A DNA stretch of 52,896 nt from Phycisphaerales bacterium. GTDB taxonomy: Bacteria; Planctomycetota; Phycisphaerae; Phycisphaerales; UBA1924. The DNA is taken from NCBI GenBank assembly GCA_029260535.1, contig JAJDDA010000107.1, positions 1 to 52,896 on the forward strand, written 5' to 3'. Both the position numbers and the translations under genes were made by a program. The stretch's first letter is position 1; each line of letters opens with the position of its first letter. Shown here one piece after another: positions 52,894-52,896 of the stretch. A model generated the notes under the pieces. That model had not been told where the DNA came from. It did no database searches and worked only from the letters and a program-made list of their open reading frames with translations.

Positions 52894-52896
52894 ATA

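Overview
The window is a high-GC (by eye about 65%) bacterial chromosome segment that looks like a planctomycete of the class Phycisphaerae. The markers are: PEP-CTERM-like C-terminal anchors with a PAPG-type motif, a short hydrophobic stretch and an Arg cluster (genes at 5873 and 6895); a dockerin-like EF-hand tail (D-G-V-x-D-T-A-D-L-G-I-L) on a secreted beta-propeller; a prepilin-like protein with an H-X9-DG-type end; and many housekeeping proteins enlarged by lineage-specific insertions (LeuRS, prepilin peptidase, FolC, SecG). The assignment rests on protein architecture only.

Layout. 1-5353 is almost all minus strand: a partial PolX polymerase, a three-gene overlapping cassette led by an XRE-type regulator, recG, a DUF89 damage-control phosphatase and an OmpA-type lipoprotein. 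5400-8571 holds an inverted repeat, an orphan dockerin fragment, a PEP-CTERM protein with a frameshifted anchor and an animal-type haem peroxidase. 8778-11543 encodes a 921-residue coiled-coil lipoprotein. 11985-15459 runs rightward: tpiA, secG, yicC and a PDZ protein. 15484-21397 is leuS, folC and pdxJ on minus. 21478-24073 has a DUF2089 regulator/membrane protein pair behind a strong promoter with an overlapping palindrome, then a 2-hydroxyacid dehydrogenase/clpS pair and an HU gene. 24083-30411 contains trpE, exbD, a tandem pair of thioredoxin-fold proteins (one without its CXXC), a TonB-like protein and an unknown secreted protein. 30578-31909 is a lower-GC FG-GAP/dockerin protein.

31925-37525 holds a prepilin peptidase, xseB/xseA, and two adjacent intramembrane proteases (site-2-like and rhomboid) that share a C-terminal tail. 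37646-42808 holds a beta-helix protein and a cytochrome-oxidase assembly cluster (ctaB, ABC ATPase, ABC permease, SCO1). tRNA-Arg(UCU), a prepilin-like protein and an NtrC-type regulator follow. From 46019 to the end the genes run rightward: MBL hydrolase, hotdog protein, membrane protein, gyrA, a STAS protein and a TrkA-C membrane protein.

The genes form several small functional units rather than one pathway: DNA repair and topology (polX, recG, xseAB, gyrA, HU), envelope biogenesis and secretion (secG, OmpA, coiled-coil lipoprotein, prepilin peptidase, prepilin-like protein), membrane proteolysis, haem/copper oxidase assembly, and core metabolism (tpiA, folC, pdxJ, trpE). No insertion sequence, integrase, CRISPR array or complete prophage is visible. 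The least explained parts are the 338-1210 cassette, the coiled-coil lipoprotein, the protease pair, the cysteine-less TlpA paralogue and three long inverted repeats at gene ends.
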